64,000 nt of DNA from Bugula neritina. Taxonomy: Eukaryota; Bryozoa; Gymnolaemata; Cheilostomatida; Bugulidae. Position 1 is the first letter of the stretch. The number at the start of each line of letters is the position of its first letter. The translations under genes and the position numbers were made by a program. The notes below the pieces were generated by a model that was given only the letters and a program-made list of their open reading frames with translations, made no database searches and was not told the origin of the DNA. Positions 41,701-53,997 of the stretch are shown one piece after another. Location: contig OZ037767.1 of assembly GCA_964035545.1 (NCBI GenBank), positions 18,857,759 through 18,921,758 on the forward strand, given 5' to 3'.

Positions 41701-44700
41701 AAATAAAGCTTCATAACATTGCAGTCCCCTACCAAACTGCCATTCTCAAACTTTAAGTTTCTTTTCTTGCCCCATAAACTGTGGCCGGTAGAAACATTTG
41801 ATTAAACTTCTTTCTGTACTAATCATTGCAGTTTATCTAAATGTTAGTTTCCTTGATAACAGCAACTCTGTCGTAGCATGTCCAACACTGAACCTGAGCA
41901 TTTAACCTAAAATAAGAAAAACTCCATCTAGTCAGGTTTAAATATTCTAAAATTAGGCTATAACTTTTGTCTTTTCTCTGCAATGCCATCCACTGCTTCC
42001 ATTGCTTTGAATGATGCTAAGGGATGCTCATAGGGTGAACTTGTAGTTGTGGTTTCATTCAATGCTACTGTGTCCAAACATAGCACCAAACATTCATTCG
42101 AATAATGCAAAGCTGGAAACGTAGTGATTATGTCTATTTACTTGTCACAAACCTGAGGGTCAGTATAAACACTTTTGTCCCCTACCCTGGGATTCAAACC
42201 TCCAACTTCTGACTTGCAAGCCATTGCACTATAGAAACTACTGGGGAATCTTAACACTACAGGCCGCATATTTATAGGTGAGTCACAGAAAAGTAAAAAT
42301 GCTGACATAATTCCATGTACCAATACAATACCAAAGGGTCATATTGGGAGAAGCGTTGTAACACAATCACATAAGGATGTAATGCCTGCATGTAGAGTAT
42401 TTATAAAGTACATCTATATATTATGAATAACTTTCAATTCGGTCAGAACATTATGTTGTGTGTTGCAGAATTTTCAGAGGCTTACAATACTTATACAGCA
42501 CATAGTTTTTTACAGAAAAATTCCGGTAATTTTCTTAAACTATTTCTCTTGAAAAATTAACAGAAGCAAGTTGGCCACGTTTAGCTCACAATGACCAAAC
42601 TATGGCCAGCCCTGTTCCAGAGTGTAGGTGAAATCAGTGGTTTTATTTTTTGCAATTAAGCAGTACCTGGTGGCTAGACACTGTCAAACAATTCATCATT
42701 AATTGCTTCTTTCTCTGAATGACACTCTGTTTGCATGCAGCAACAGAGTCTCCCTGGGTTCTTTCACCATCCCGTTGGCAGTACACCAAGTTGTCAAAAA
42801 GCCTCAAATTAGTTTTTATGGCTCTAAAGCTGGAGTTAATTGAGTACCAAAGACCATTTTAAAATTAAAATCACTGATTTATTTTACCAGAAAGTTGATT
42901 TTTCACCTACAGTATTATTTATAAGTTCAATAAATTATTACTTTGACTTAGTTGCAGTTTTCAAATGTACTCTGAGAGTAGGCTACTTTCTAATGCCAAA
43001 GCATTTGTGATTTACTGCCAATATGAAAGAAAAAGTGATGTGATATAATTTTCGACACTTCCAAGTTGTGATATACTTCTAAAAAAATTATCGAAAATAA
43101 ATATTTTGCTAGCTAATAAATTCTGTTCCCATGGCTACTCAAACTTAAGTATGCACATAAACCCCTTTGACACTATATATTTTTGTGATAACTGTCAACT
43201 TTATTTGAAAGCCATCAACAAATTATTATAATTTATTTATACCATAGAAGGAGAAGTTTGGACCATATGATGTGCAATTTCTATTCTCTCTACGATTTGC
43301 AGTGACTTCACAACACCAGACAGATTATTTACTAGCTGAAATCCGGTAGTTGGCATATCATGTGACCACAATCATTCGTGAAATATTTTGGTGACAGTTT
43401 TCAATTTTTTTTCTTTTGTGCCAGAAAAACCATAAAAATCTTTCAGATTAATTTATAAAAGTTACTAGAAAAGTTAAAAGTAGCTTGTAGTTCATAATAA
43501 ATACTGCATGTTTATATAATATTATATATCAATCTCATGGCTATTAAAAACGTTCTAGCTCATTGTTCTGGTTAGTAACTAGTAAACTTTCATCATCTCG
43601 GGGCCTCAACTCAACAGCCTATCCTAGGTTTTACCTAATTTCTTTTGCAACTTTTTACATGCAGTTTGTTATCTTAAAACAAAATAAACCTTTGAACTGA
43701 AGAACTTCAAATGCATTTGGTGAACATAACAGAATTGGCTTAGCAAAGTTTTGTAATGTTGATTTTGGGTAAATTTTACTCATGCTTTGCAGTAAAACAC
43801 AGGCTTGTAGAGAAATTGCTAGAAGTTGGATTTTGCTTTATTGCAATATAAAGTTCGCTGGAAGGTATCTTTTAGTTTGTAGTAATCAGAGCTCTTGTAT
43901 ATTTTGGTAATGTGAAGTTTTCTTCCCATTGCCCTCATGATTTTTTTTCAGAAAATGCAACTCTAAATAAGCACATTCACCTTGTGGTGGGATTTTCTTA
44001 TTGTTATTCATTTTGCTTCTTTTAGAGAACACAAGCACTGCCATTTTAAAAATCTATAAAGTTTTCAAGTATCTTTATACTATAAAAATGGAGGACAGTG
44101 TTAGTGAATATGACATCTGTTACACTTGTAGGTTGTTTCTGCAAGTCTATTTTCTAGAGTATAAGAGTAGAGCTACCACCTAGAGGTGCACCAATACATT
44201 AGCTCTTTGTGTGATAAGTTTAATATTTTAGCAGAAGATGCTAATCATGGACACTCCCATAGCAAAGAAAACCTGAATGTTAGGGCTGCGCTGATACACG
44301 TTATCGGTGATTTGATACAGAGCATAGGAGTTCTGGTGGCTGCAATAATAATATACTTCAAGGTGCGTGTTACTCAAAGAATCTACCAATCAAATTGCTG
44401 CTTGCTAGAAACCTGCCAATTATGTTGCTGCTTCTATAAGAACCTGTCAGTAAAACTATGGCTCAGCAAAGAATGACAACTTTTATAAGTCAGAAACTGA
44501 GCTTGGTGTAGCTGTCAAACGCAAGCCATAAAATATTTACCGTGCAGATTGACTTGTATCTGGAACAGTGTAAATTGACATTGTGTTTCTAAGCTTTACC
44601 TGTATTGTAGATAGCTTCATTTATTCATTAAAATTATCTCATTATTTTCGTCTTGTAGCCGGAATGGAAAATAGCAGATCCAATTTGTACATTTATCTTC

Positions 44701-45679
44701 TCCGTATTAGTCCTAATATCAACACTGAATATACTCAAAGATGCTATTCGAGTTTTAATGGAAGGTAAGTCGCTATCTTTGTTATACTCTTTGGTGTTAC
44801 TTGGTGAAAACCTATGCTGTCAATCATAGCTTAATACATTTTTTCTGACTCATAATAGTGTTCTATGTTGTGGCTTATGCTGGCCATTCAATGAAATATT
44901 CTCATTTTTTCTGCCTATATGTATACATGCCCAGGCGTGCCCATTCAGTTACAAGCTTGCAGTGGCACATTAGTTACATTCATTATCTAAATATCATAAG
45001 AAGTCCTGATTAATGATCAGCTAAATGCATTTTGGGAGTTGTGTGTCCATGAAGTTTGTTGTCATAAAGACATGCTTCAACTAATCAATGCCTGCTGATT
45101 AGTCCATCTCCCATTACTCTAACTCATTCTCTAACTCGCATACGAATTCATTGCTTCGCTCATGCAATCTCTCACTCATTCATTCGCTTTTCTAAAGTCA
45201 TTTCCATTAGAATTATTTTGGCATTTATTATTTTAATAAATTGAGATGAATTCTTATTGATTCTGCAGCAACCCCAAGGCACATTGAATATAAAGTGATG
45301 AAAGACCTGCTAACTTCAGTTAAGGGGGTGAAATACGTCCATAACCTACGGATATGGTCCCTCACTACCTCCAAGTTCACCATGTCTGTGCATTTGGCAG
45401 TGGGTAAGTGAAGTTGTGTGCTCTCGCTTAGCCTTAACATAAAAACTGTGAGAAATGAATAAATTTGAAATATTTTTTTTGCTTTTTCTGCTAATTTGTT
45501 ATGAAAAACAACTAACAATCTAAATTTCAGATAACATCTCCCGGTCCCAAGAAATCCTGCAGGAGGCATCACAGCTGTTGTGGAAAAAATTTGACATTCA
45601 AGATTCGACCATACAGATTGAAAGCTACGCCTCGGAGATGGATGATTGCGACCACTGTCAGGATCCAGTTGATGACTAG
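29268..45679 (+). CDS. Zinc transporter, SLC30A2/3/4/8 (ZnT) group
   Basis: Nine coding exons give 407 residues with consistent phases: 29268-29335, 34839-35011, 39110-39256, 39668-39821, 40889-41052, 44235-44362, 44659-44764, 45269-45403, 45531-45679. The N-terminal tail has the HCH motif typical of this ZnT group. [20 protein letters not shown] opens the first membrane helix. The two intramembrane zinc sites are H96-x3-D100 (HMLTD) and H257-x3-D261 (HVIGD). A His-rich loop (HNHSH, HSHS, later HGHSHS) lies between helices 4 and 5, and the cytoplasmic C-terminal domain ends with DCDHCQD. Cation-diffusion-facilitator proteins of this group exchange zinc for protons and load vesicles or granules. 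The family is certain; which vertebrate paralogue it matches best cannot be told by eye. A later in-frame ATG in exon 2 could be an alternative start. Confidence 0.93.
32457..32712. repeat. Complex ATACAT/ATGTAT simple repeat
   Basis: Alternating TATACATATACAT and ATGTATGCATATA units that are nearly self-complementary, so open frames of similar make-up appear on both strands. A separate 20-bp duplication (TGTGTGCTTGTATGTAGATG twice) lies near 32921-32962. Confidence 0.85.
33590..34143. mobile_element. Inverted-repeat element of 554 bp, MITE-like
   Basis: The left end AATCACGGGCTTTCCATGG matches the reverse complement of the right end (CCATGGAAAGCCGGTGATT) with one mismatch, and similarity continues into GATCTCA. 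The right end is itself a hairpin with perfect 19-base arms (34083-34101 and 34116-34134). There is no coding capacity. I could not find a target-site duplication, so class and exact ends are open. Confidence 0.6.
34369..34400. repeat. (TA)n microsatellite adjoining the hammerhead motif
   Basis: Sixteen AT units that abut stem I of the ribozyme motif at 34401. Confidence 0.95.
34401..34445 (-). ncRNA. Hammerhead ribozyme, type I architecture
   Basis: Read on the minus strand in order: stem I 5' strand CUGUG (34445-34441), core CUGAUGA (34440-34434), stem II GGG/CCC with a 7-base loop (34433-34421), core GAAA (34420-34417), a 4-bp stem III ACAG/CUGU with loop CUG (34417-34407), cleavage-site base A after GU (34406), then stem I 3' strand CACAG (34405-34401), fully complementary to the first strand. 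All invariant hammerhead residues are present and self-cleavage is predicted between 34406 and 34405. A very short stem III is typical of animal genomic hammerheads linked to retrozymes and Penelope-like elements, which often act as dimers. I see no second copy and no reverse transcriptase nearby. Activity is inferred from structure. Confidence 0.85.
35769..35798. repeat. Perfect palindrome, 14-bp arms, 2-base spacer
   Basis: GGTGCACTTGTATT (35769-35782), spacer AC, then AATACAAGTGCACC. It lies in intron 2 of the zinc transporter. No larger element is visible around it. Confidence 0.9.
37287..38622. mobile_element. TA-flanked 1.34-kb non-autonomous DNA element with poly-G/poly-C ends
   Basis: The left end GGGGTAATG followed by 12 Gs and CACAACGG mirrors the right end CCGTTGTG, 18 Cs, GTTACCCC. 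Each end is flanked by TA (37285-37286 and 38623-38624), as expected for a Tc1/mariner-type TA duplication. Inside are several copies of CGGGGCACAATGGGCCA (near 37657, 37681, 38410, and inverted at 38389). No long open frame is present, so any movement would need a transposase from elsewhere. The superfamily is inferred from the TA flanks only. Confidence 0.7.
38757..38782. repeat. (TA)n microsatellite
   Basis: About 13 TA units in intron 2 of the zinc transporter, shortly after the TA-flanked element. Confidence 0.95.
42175..42240 (-). repeat. tRNA-derived SINE-like fragment
   Basis: On the minus strand: A-box-like TAGTGCAATGG (42221-42231), then CTTGCAAGTC, then B-box-like GTTTGAATC (42191-42199), then CCCAGGGTAGGGG. 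This resembles the piece at 14431-14508, including GTTTGAATCCCAG and TAGGGG. It is degenerate and not a functional tRNA. Confidence 0.5.
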
Positions 45680-47363
45680 GGGTTTAGATTGCTGCCAAGG
45701 TGCTGTTAGAAAGCATTTCTTATCCTAGAATGTTTTATTTGATTTGGAACTTTGCTAAAATAATGCATAGTATATTTGGCAACTCATCACAGTGCAATGC
45801 AATTTACTTCTTTTAATCAGTGCATATATTTGTATAGTTTCATATTTTGTTTATCTTTGTAAGCTTGTAAGTTTAATTAAGCATCTTCAGCTCAAACTCT
45901 ATCTTTATCCCATATGTTTTGGTGATATAATGTTATGTTATTTCATTTCTCATGTAATATAAAGCCTATTTGAACAATCCAGCTTATCATAAATTGAATT
46001 CATTGTACACCACATCCTACTACTGTATTGTATTATTAAATACAAGACGTATAATCTGAGGTCAACATTCATAAGATTATTCTACACGGTTTCAAAATGC
46101 TCAGTCAATAATCTTGTTTAAACAGTTTTGAATCTGTTCAATTCGGACTTCTTTCAAAGATTTACAGAAAACATTAAAACTAAAAGTATGCAATTATTTT
46201 AAGACTAAAGAAAACTGTTTTTATTTCTATCTGCAAAAACAATCTAATTTGTTACTCAAAAAATATGCAGCTTCTAGAAGTTTGGTAACTTTATTAGAAA
46301 TATTTACTTGTAGTTATTTTCTCATCATTGGTCTCGATAGGCCTTCTCCTCGAGCACCAGCTGTGTTATAGTGACAATAATAACTGCACAGCTTACATTT
46401 GTGTTTTACCTCAAAAACTAGCGCCAACTATTCTTAGAGTTCACCTGTTTGTTCAGCTACTAGCAGCTCTGATTTGCTAATTTGCTAGTCAAGTTTACTG
46501 TGTCAGCTGACATGGTCAGCAATAAGATCCTCCCAAGATATGGTGTCAAGTCCTTTCGTGTCTCCGTTAGTCTTATTCCTGGATGACCAAGTTGTCTTTT
46601 TAAATGCTGTCATAAGATTATGACGTCTGATGGACATAGTCTAACCACCATACTCATGGCATAAATGTTGCACAGGCTCTAAATATGTAGTGGTAACAGA
46701 AAAGTGCACACGCTGGCTAGGTTAGCTCAAGAAAGAACTTCCGTGTTGATAATTTTGTCTTGTGAAGAGATCTCTTGTGTTCACGTAAGCTTTTAAGAAA
46801 AAGACTATTTCGAAATAGCTACGGGCTCAATTACTCTACTCAGCCATCTTTGTCTTCACTGTCAGTTTCGGTGGTCTAATGCTCCAATCATTAAAGGACA
46901 GGCTATAGCTGATGGTAGTTTCTATAGTGTATAATAGCCTGTTGAACTTTAAATCTGTAGCCATTGTATTTGTTGGCAGTAACAATGTGTTTTACATTAA
47001 ATAGTTGGCATTCAATTAAAACCATTTCTTGATATAACAAGGCAATCATATTTTTATTTCTCTCAGTGTAAACTGATTTTATTTAATGGGAATTTTAATT
47101 GTTTATTTCAAAATCTGGAAGGCAATAATTTGAATGTCTGCATTATTGACATACCTCAATATATGTAATATTGAAATTCTGATGATGTCATACATATTAT
47201 GGCAGCTTGCCAATAATTGCTGCTAACTACAAAATAATATTGATTATAAAATATTACGTTATTATTCAATATGGATAATGCATTGCATGTGCTGAGCACT
47301 GGAATAAATTGAAATATCTGAGTAGCTGTAAATCAGCTGGTCTGAGCATAGCCTGTAGCATTT
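45680..47363. other. Intergenic: transporter 3' UTR and Ariadne-like gene upstream
   Basis: No AATAAA is clear after the transporter stop; ATTAAA at 46035-46040 is a possible poly(A) signal. Apart from a degraded retrotransposon-like fragment near 46.5 kb, the stretch shows nothing recognisable. Confidence 0.45.
46510..46660 (-). pseudogene. Possible remnant of a LINE-type reverse transcriptase C-terminus
   Basis: The minus strand reads GLDTISWEDLIAD ending in TGA, preceded by a Lys/Arg-rich stretch. This is reminiscent of the DL-x-n-SWE-ELxxD ending common in non-LTR retrotransposon proteins. The fragment is about 50 codons and the frame breaks upstream. Resemblance by eye only. Confidence 0.25.
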
Positions 47364-50300
47364 ATGAGTGGGATGGAGGATGCCTCCCTAGCCGTCCCCG
47401 TATGCGAGACTGACTCTGGCAGTGATTTCAGTGATCAACTTTCCACTGATGGCTTAGGGTTTAACTTGAAATCTCACAGCACCCAGTCACTAAACGATGA
47501 CAATACCGTAGAGGTTCTCAACGCTGCCCAAATTGTAGAGTTTATGAATCGAACTATTGCTGACATTGCTAGCATTATAGAAGAGGAGACCACCATTACT
47601 AGACTTCTTTTGTCTCATTTTCACTGGGATAAGCAAGTGCTACTCGAGAGGTGGGTAAATGTCAGATAATAAAACTCACACGTTTATAGTCACTATCCTT
47701 GCTAGAACTGCTAATGGAAAAGGTTTTTCAAAGTGGCCTAAGGACTTATTTAGATCAGGCACAAGAGCAGTTATGACTAGACGCTCTTCCAATGGTCTTT
47801 ATTGGGACGCAAGTCCATGACCTCCAGTTTACTAATCCAATGCTCTAACCAAGCAAGAAAGCTTCTCAAACATTTTAATGTTTTGATTTCTAGACAGTCT
47901 CTTTGTTTAAGCAGAAGAGCAACTTTTCATTGTACTGATATGGCAAAAAAACTTGAGTTTTGCTTCAGCAATGAAACGTTTTTATTTTCTTGCATCGTGA
48001 TTCTTCTGCTGTATAACTTTTCTCCTGCATGCTCAACATTTATCAAACATTTCTCCTTTTATCCATTATATTTAATTTTGTTACATAAATTTGCAAGTTA
48101 TATAATGATTCGGTTCTTTGGTATAAAAGATATTTTCAACAGTTTTTGTTTAGGTTTTATGAAGGTGACAAAAGCGGTCTGTTCAAGGAAGCCAATATAG
48201 TACATCTGTACAAGAGTAACTCTCTAGAAGAAATCAACAGCCAGACAGTGTTTAGTGACGCTCTCCAGCATGTGCCTGCTAGTCCCATGTCATCAGCCCA
48301 GAGCCATGTGGCCGACAAATCCATCTCCTTCAGTGACGGCAAGCATCTTGGAGTAGATAAGGAGGTGTCTAAGTCCATCTTAGACATGAAATCTGTGAGC
48401 GAAAATGAATTTCAGCCAGTGAAGTTGGAGATTCGAGCTTCAACCAATCCGATTGCGAAAATTTCTGACTTGTCGGGAGATGGTCAGTTCGCTGCCAGTG
48501 CCGAGAGTTCGGTGAAGAGGGTCATTGCGGGAGGGGAGTGCGGGATTTGCTTTCTCCCTGCCGAGACAGCTGATCACAGCTTTCAGTTGTCTTGTGGTCA
48601 CAGATTTTGCTCCGAATGCTGGCAAGCTTATATCAAGCATTGTATTTTGAATGAAGGTGCATAGATTCTAGCCCTGTTGTATACAACTAATCAGCATAAT
48701 AGTTGTATAAACTCTTTTTTTTCAATTATTACAAATTCTATATAAATTATCATCTTGTTATTAATAATTGTGCATTATTTTACATTAATTGTATCAGTCA
48801 TACGTTATGAATGGAAAGACAAGTTGTCAAGCTGTGGTTTTCTTCAATGCTATGTAGCTTTCAAGAAAAACAAACAGCATAAAAATACACTTTGTATTTC
48901 TCTTTAAATTCATTTAGGTCTGTCTCAGAACATAACCTGTGCAGCTTTCAAATGCTTCATTTTGGTTGGAGATGCTAACGTAATGAACCTCATTGGCGAA
49001 AGTTCTGTAAAAGTAAAATTCCAGCAACTAATTTCCAACAGTTTTGTATCTTGTAACAAACACTTGAGGTGGTGCCCGGCCCCTGGATGTGATAAGGCTA
49101 TCAAGGTAACTGGTATAACAAGTTCTGCTGTATCTTCAAGCCATCTCTAATGAAATTCTCTTCTATGTGTCAAACACTATCACCTTCTTATTCATTATAC
49201 ATTCTGTGAAGTCGAAAGCTCTAATAGCAAACGCAACATTATTGAAACTATTTTTAGCAAAAATATATTGTTTATGTTTATAAATATACTAAGCATATAG
49301 CTGCAAAACTTTAGTTTTAATTGTTTATAACATAGCTGTTTCAATTTTAGTTTTTCTAACTCTACCCCATCTTACTATCTCACCTACCTAGCTTTAGCCC
49401 ACCTACCTAACTTTAGCTCACCTGACTAGCTTTAGCTCACCTAACCTTAACATGATTGTGTGTCAGGCAGATCTGGGTACTAAACAAGTGATGTGCTCAT
49501 GTGGAGCGAAGTTCTGCTTCCAGTGCGGAGAGAAATGGCATAACCCCGTTCACTGTGACTGGGTGAGGAACTGGAAAAGGAAGTGTGAGACAGACAGTTC
49601 AACCTCATCTTGGCTAGCAACCAATACCAAGGTAGTTGGTGGTGGTGGTTGTACTAAAATTATTTATAAACCTCTGTCTGAATTACCAAAATTCTCATTC
49701 AAGTTTTTTCTTTTTTAATCTATATTATGACATTTTATTATTTACTTTTATTATAGTATACAGGCGTGCATGTAAATATATATGTTTACTTGAGAGCTCT
49801 ACAATAAATTAAGATGTGTGAAGCAACGTGCTGCATTACGAGAACCAAAATACATTTTGTATAAGTAAGTGTATTATATTATATGCTTTAAATGTAATTA
49901 GGAATGTCCAAGATGCAAGGCAACCATTGAGAAAGATGGCGGTTGTAACCACATGGTGTGTAGGAAAGACAACTGCATGTACGAGTTCTGCTGGGTCTGT
50001 ATGGGTCCATGGCAGGAACACGGACAGAACGCTTGGTATAACTGCAATAGGTTCAACGAGAAGACCTCCAAGGATGCCAGAAGTGCCATGGACCGGTCTA
50101 GGAGCAGCATGATCAGGTAGGATCTTTCCGATTGCAAGCTACGAATGCTTTCATCTAAAAGCAAAGTTCAAATAGATGTAATTTGAAAACGCATTATATT
50201 TGCTACTTTACATATTAAATATGGAGCTTTTGTTTTTCTTTACTAATCATGTAGATGGTGATTAGGTAATTGATGTAGAAGGTACACACAATAAAACACT

Positions 50301-51693
50301 CTAATTTATATTTATAAAAATTGCATAAATTCTTATTTTTCTTGTGTATACTCATTACTTTATTTAGATTTCTTCATTACTTGAACCGCTACACCAACCA
50401 CGCGCAGAGTATGAAGTTTGAGACAGAACTCTACGAGAAGGTGAATAGACGCATCACAGAGCTACGGGATGGCCACGGACAAGCTTGGAACGAAGTGAAG
50501 TTTATACAACTAGCAGTAGACGTGTTATGTGGTGCAAGACAGACGTTGATGAACACGTACATATTTGCTTACTTTGTTGTTCCAACCAACCAGACTATGA
50601 TATTTGAAGAGAATCAAAGAGATCTAGAAGTGGCTACGGAGCAGCTATCCGAATATCTTGAAAGAGACATCTTTAAAAAAAGTAGGTCTATAGTAGATTT
50701 TCTTTTAGTATTGAGATTGTTACATTATTCTCTTCTCACCAAGTTCTGTTTTATTGTTCTCTAATATGTAAGAAAATAACTCTACAGTCTAAGCTATGCA
50801 TGAAAAGTACAACAGTCAATGAGAAAATAACTCTTAATGAGCAGTGTATATTTATAGTGAACAGGTATATGAATACATCAATCACATTAGTTCAATTAAA
50901 CAGTTTTAAAAATGGCACATCGTATTGAAAAGTTAAATAAGTCTGCAACCTGTTTAGTTAATAGTGATGCTTTCTAATTGAGGACTGGTTGAGGTTGATC
51001 AAAATACAAACCATTGCCATGGCGGCATGTTTTATAACATGATGCTAGTCAATAGACAAAGAAAGCTCTAACTAACATTGAACTATACATTCGTCTTCTT
51101 AGCAATTTATAGCAGATTGTTGCTAATAAACACACTATATGATAGAATTTGGATATTATAAATATTTCCACTTCAAACAAAGTCTAAAGGAGGCAAATTT
51201 TATTTCAACTAATAAGATTATAAGACTATTAAGGACATTCACTTATAATTTGCTTTTTAGTGGTTTACAGATCCATTTACTAGTTGGCCTATCTATAACT
51301 GTAGTAACTTGTATAGTTTATTGCACCAAACAAAATAGATAAGACCACTTGGTCAGACTGTGCTACTATCTGTTTAACATACTGGAAATCGTAAAAAAAA
51401 AGAAGTTAGGTTTTTGCTTTTTTTTTCTTCGTCAACGCAGGTCTTCACTTACAAGCTCTTATTTCTCAGTACTCACCGTTAACTCAGATATTGGTTTCAA
51501 GTCCTTTTCAAGAGACTTATGTAATATCTTCTACAACAGCTGGTGATTTTTATATTTTTCAGGCATAGAAGAGATCAAACAAGAAGTGATTGACAAAACG
51601 AATTATTGTGGCAAAAGATGCTCAGCTCTCGTCTCTCACGTCCAGGAAGGGTACGACAACTGCTCGTGGCAGTTCGCTACAAACCTTCGCTGA
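47364..51693 (+). CDS. ARIH1: Ariadne-1-like RBR E3 ubiquitin ligase
   Basis: Seven coding exons, 600 residues, consistent phases: 47364-47650, 48154-48656, 48918-49105, 49467-49631, 49902-50116, 50368-50681, 51563-51693. Exon 1 and the start of exon 2 carry the UBA-like domain ([13 protein letters not shown]). RING1 begins at C225 ([18 protein letters not shown]). The IBR includes [21 protein letters not shown]2 has [11 protein letters not shown], in which C396 matches the catalytic cysteine of ARIH1. The Ariadne domain follows ([35 protein letters not shown]). RBR enzymes take ubiquitin from E2 on that cysteine and pass it to substrates; ARIH1 works with neddylated cullin-RING ligases. The linker between UBA-like domain and RING1 (about residues 110-220) is Ser-rich and unlike ARIH1. 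Family certain; one-to-one orthology likely but not tested. Confidence 0.9.
47801..47855 (-). repeat. tRNA-Thr-like fragment (SINE or tRNA pseudogene)
   Basis: The minus strand reads CTTGGTTAGAGCATTGG, then ATTAGTAAACTGGAGGTCATGG, close to the D arm and AGT-anticodon region of a eukaryotic tRNA-Thr. The T arm is poor and no matching acceptor stem is seen. It lies in intron 1 of the Ariadne-like gene. Confidence 0.5.
49379..49447. repeat. About 20-bp tandem repeat, 3.5 copies
   Basis: Units like CTCACCTACCTAGCTTTAGC repeated with small changes in intron 3 of the Ariadne-like gene, ending close to the exon 4 acceptor. Confidence 0.7.
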
Positions 51694-53053
51694 AATAATT
51701 AAGCTTCATATGTAGCCTTTCATAAGAAAAATCAATTTCCTGCACTCTAAGGCAGTAGAATGGCTTTTTTAAACAGTATTATTAAGAATTCTTCAACAAA
51801 ACTGTGACATTCTAACCATCTAAATTTTCTAAGATAAATAATGCATTTTTCATCAGTTTGTTGTTATATAAACATGTAATGAAAGTAAAATTATTTCTGA
51901 AATTAACATGCAAGGGGTTTATCAAATTTTGACAAACACAATAAAAGCAACTCCATGTTATATATTAAAAATGTTGGACTAATATTTAATATTTTTCCTA
52001 TTCCATCTCCATGCTCTCTATGATTTAATTTAATGCAGGTTTAAGCGTTGAACTCAGCAAATAACAATTCTCTCTCGAGTGTTATTAGCAGAATAGACTT
52101 AAAGTCTTTCATACATGTTGCAAAAGATGCACATATGTGTATAAACTTAATTAGTAATACCAGATATTGTTAAAATAATCAGTACTGGTAATGGAAAAAT
52201 TGGCATTTGTGTCACAAGGAAATAGTATTGGTAATGCAATAATTGGTATTCTTGAAGCAGATTTGGATATGCATTAACGAAGCATTTAGCTTCCTTAGTT
52301 CACTAAAGCTGTTTTAATTTACAAAAAACTCATTTTATAAAAAAATGTCTATATAAAGTATTTAGCATGTTTTTTTTTCTGAATTATAGTCTTTTTTGGC
52401 AAATGTTGAACAGCTAGAAAGAAAATCTCAAAATACCAGACATGTAACTTTTATTTATTCATTTATAACCCAAAGTCGAAAAGATCATACATTTTTCAAG
52501 TAGGCCTATAACCATAACAACTAAATTATTTTAGCAACTTTATTAGTTGTAGATTGCATACTGATAAATAATTTAAAATTTTTAAAATTCTCCAGTATTT
52601 AGCAAAAAGCTATGTATTATAATATATCTGTGCATAATACAAGGCAATACATGCATTACAAAAATGGTATAAGCGTAATAGTTTTGCAAAACACGTTTTT
52701 GCTTTAAAGCAATTAATTTCATCAAATTTATATCTAAGAATCAAACTTTTCTAACACTACTAAACATTAATTTTATCACTGTTTGTAAAGTAGCGAGTTA
52801 TGTAATATAATTTATATTGCAAATGTTCAACTCGCATTTCCTATTTACAGTAAAATACCGCCATAGAAATTTTGGTCAAAATAAAAGAGATATATTAAAA
52901 TAGATTATGCTTTAAATATATTAGTACATAAATATAAAAACTCCTTTATCTGAATCAGGTGGAGTCAAAAGATGCAAGGCTAATATAATTACTAACATTC
53001 TCAATATTTTCATATCATTTAGGTTTGATTTATAAAAAATGTAAAAATTGGAG
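51694..53053. other. Intergenic between two converging genes
   Basis: AATAAA at 51940-51945 is a likely poly(A) signal for the Ariadne-like gene. Several TTTATT hexamers (for example near 52450) could serve the minus-strand sulfotransferase gene. No other gene is seen. Confidence 0.5.
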
Positions 53054-53925
53054 TCAAGATAAAGGATGATCAGGATATTGAAACATCTCAAAGTCAATTC
53101 GATACAGATCCTGTAAATACTTTAAAGTGCTGTGGCTCACATCTCCCCATAAGTCTTCATATAGAATGCTAGTCTTATTTGCCTTTTCATTGGGTAACAG
53201 ATGACTGTTGGCATCTGCTATAGTTTGATCTATGTCTTCAAAACCGAATGCATTCAAAATAACTCTTTCATCTGATTTCATTGTTTCTATTTTACCTGCA
53301 AACAAAATAAACACACACTTGTGTTCGACTACTAACAATACAATAACTAATTTCTAAATACTGTGGAACTAAATATGTACATAATGTAAATTGTCATTAG
53401 TATACCCATATATTTAATCCATATTGTACATCTACAATTACTTACTGGAAGTATATTTACACTATAAAAGTAAATATTTTCACTGTACTTACTTTATCTA
53501 CTCATATGTACTGATATTGCTAAATTATTATTATAACTGCACATGGTAGAGTAATTTTACAATAGTTTTCATGAATATCCCTGGTTTGTTAAATTAGAGC
53601 TGTGCTGAAGCAAAAATACCATTGCCTAATCCTCCAACATAATAAAACAACTCAGCTAACCAATGAAAGTATACTCAAGGTCACAGAATGAACACATGTG
53701 GTACTGGGGTCTCCAGTGGCCATTCTGTGCTAGGATTCCTCCTTCTTTGTGTTGGCCAATCACACACATCTCCAAGTAGTTAACAAACGACATTGCTTGT
53801 TCTCTATTAATTCTGTAATATCTAGAAATATATATATATATATATATAAAATAAAAGTAATGAACGATAAAATTTGATTTAAAACACTTTATTACTACTA
53901 GTTTCTTTAGTGGTAAACTATACAC

Positions 53926-53997
<72 letters not shown>

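Larger units (their letters stand above)
29336..44234 (+). other. Large introns of the zinc transporter gene
   Basis: Intron 1 (29336-34838) contains simple repeats, a 0.55-kb inverted-repeat element and a hammerhead ribozyme. Intron 2 (35012-39109) contains a short perfect palindrome, a TA-flanked 1.34-kb element and a TA repeat. Intron 5 (41053-44234) contains a tRNA-like fragment. In 39257-39667 and 39822-40888, and between the named repeats, I see only unique AT-rich sequence. Confidence 0.6.
47651..51562 (+). other. Introns of the Ariadne-like gene
   Basis: Introns: 47651-48153 (tRNA-like piece), 48657-48917, 49106-49466 (short tandem repeat), 49632-49901, 50117-50367 and 50682-51562. 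Nothing else is recognisable in them. Confidence 0.6.
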
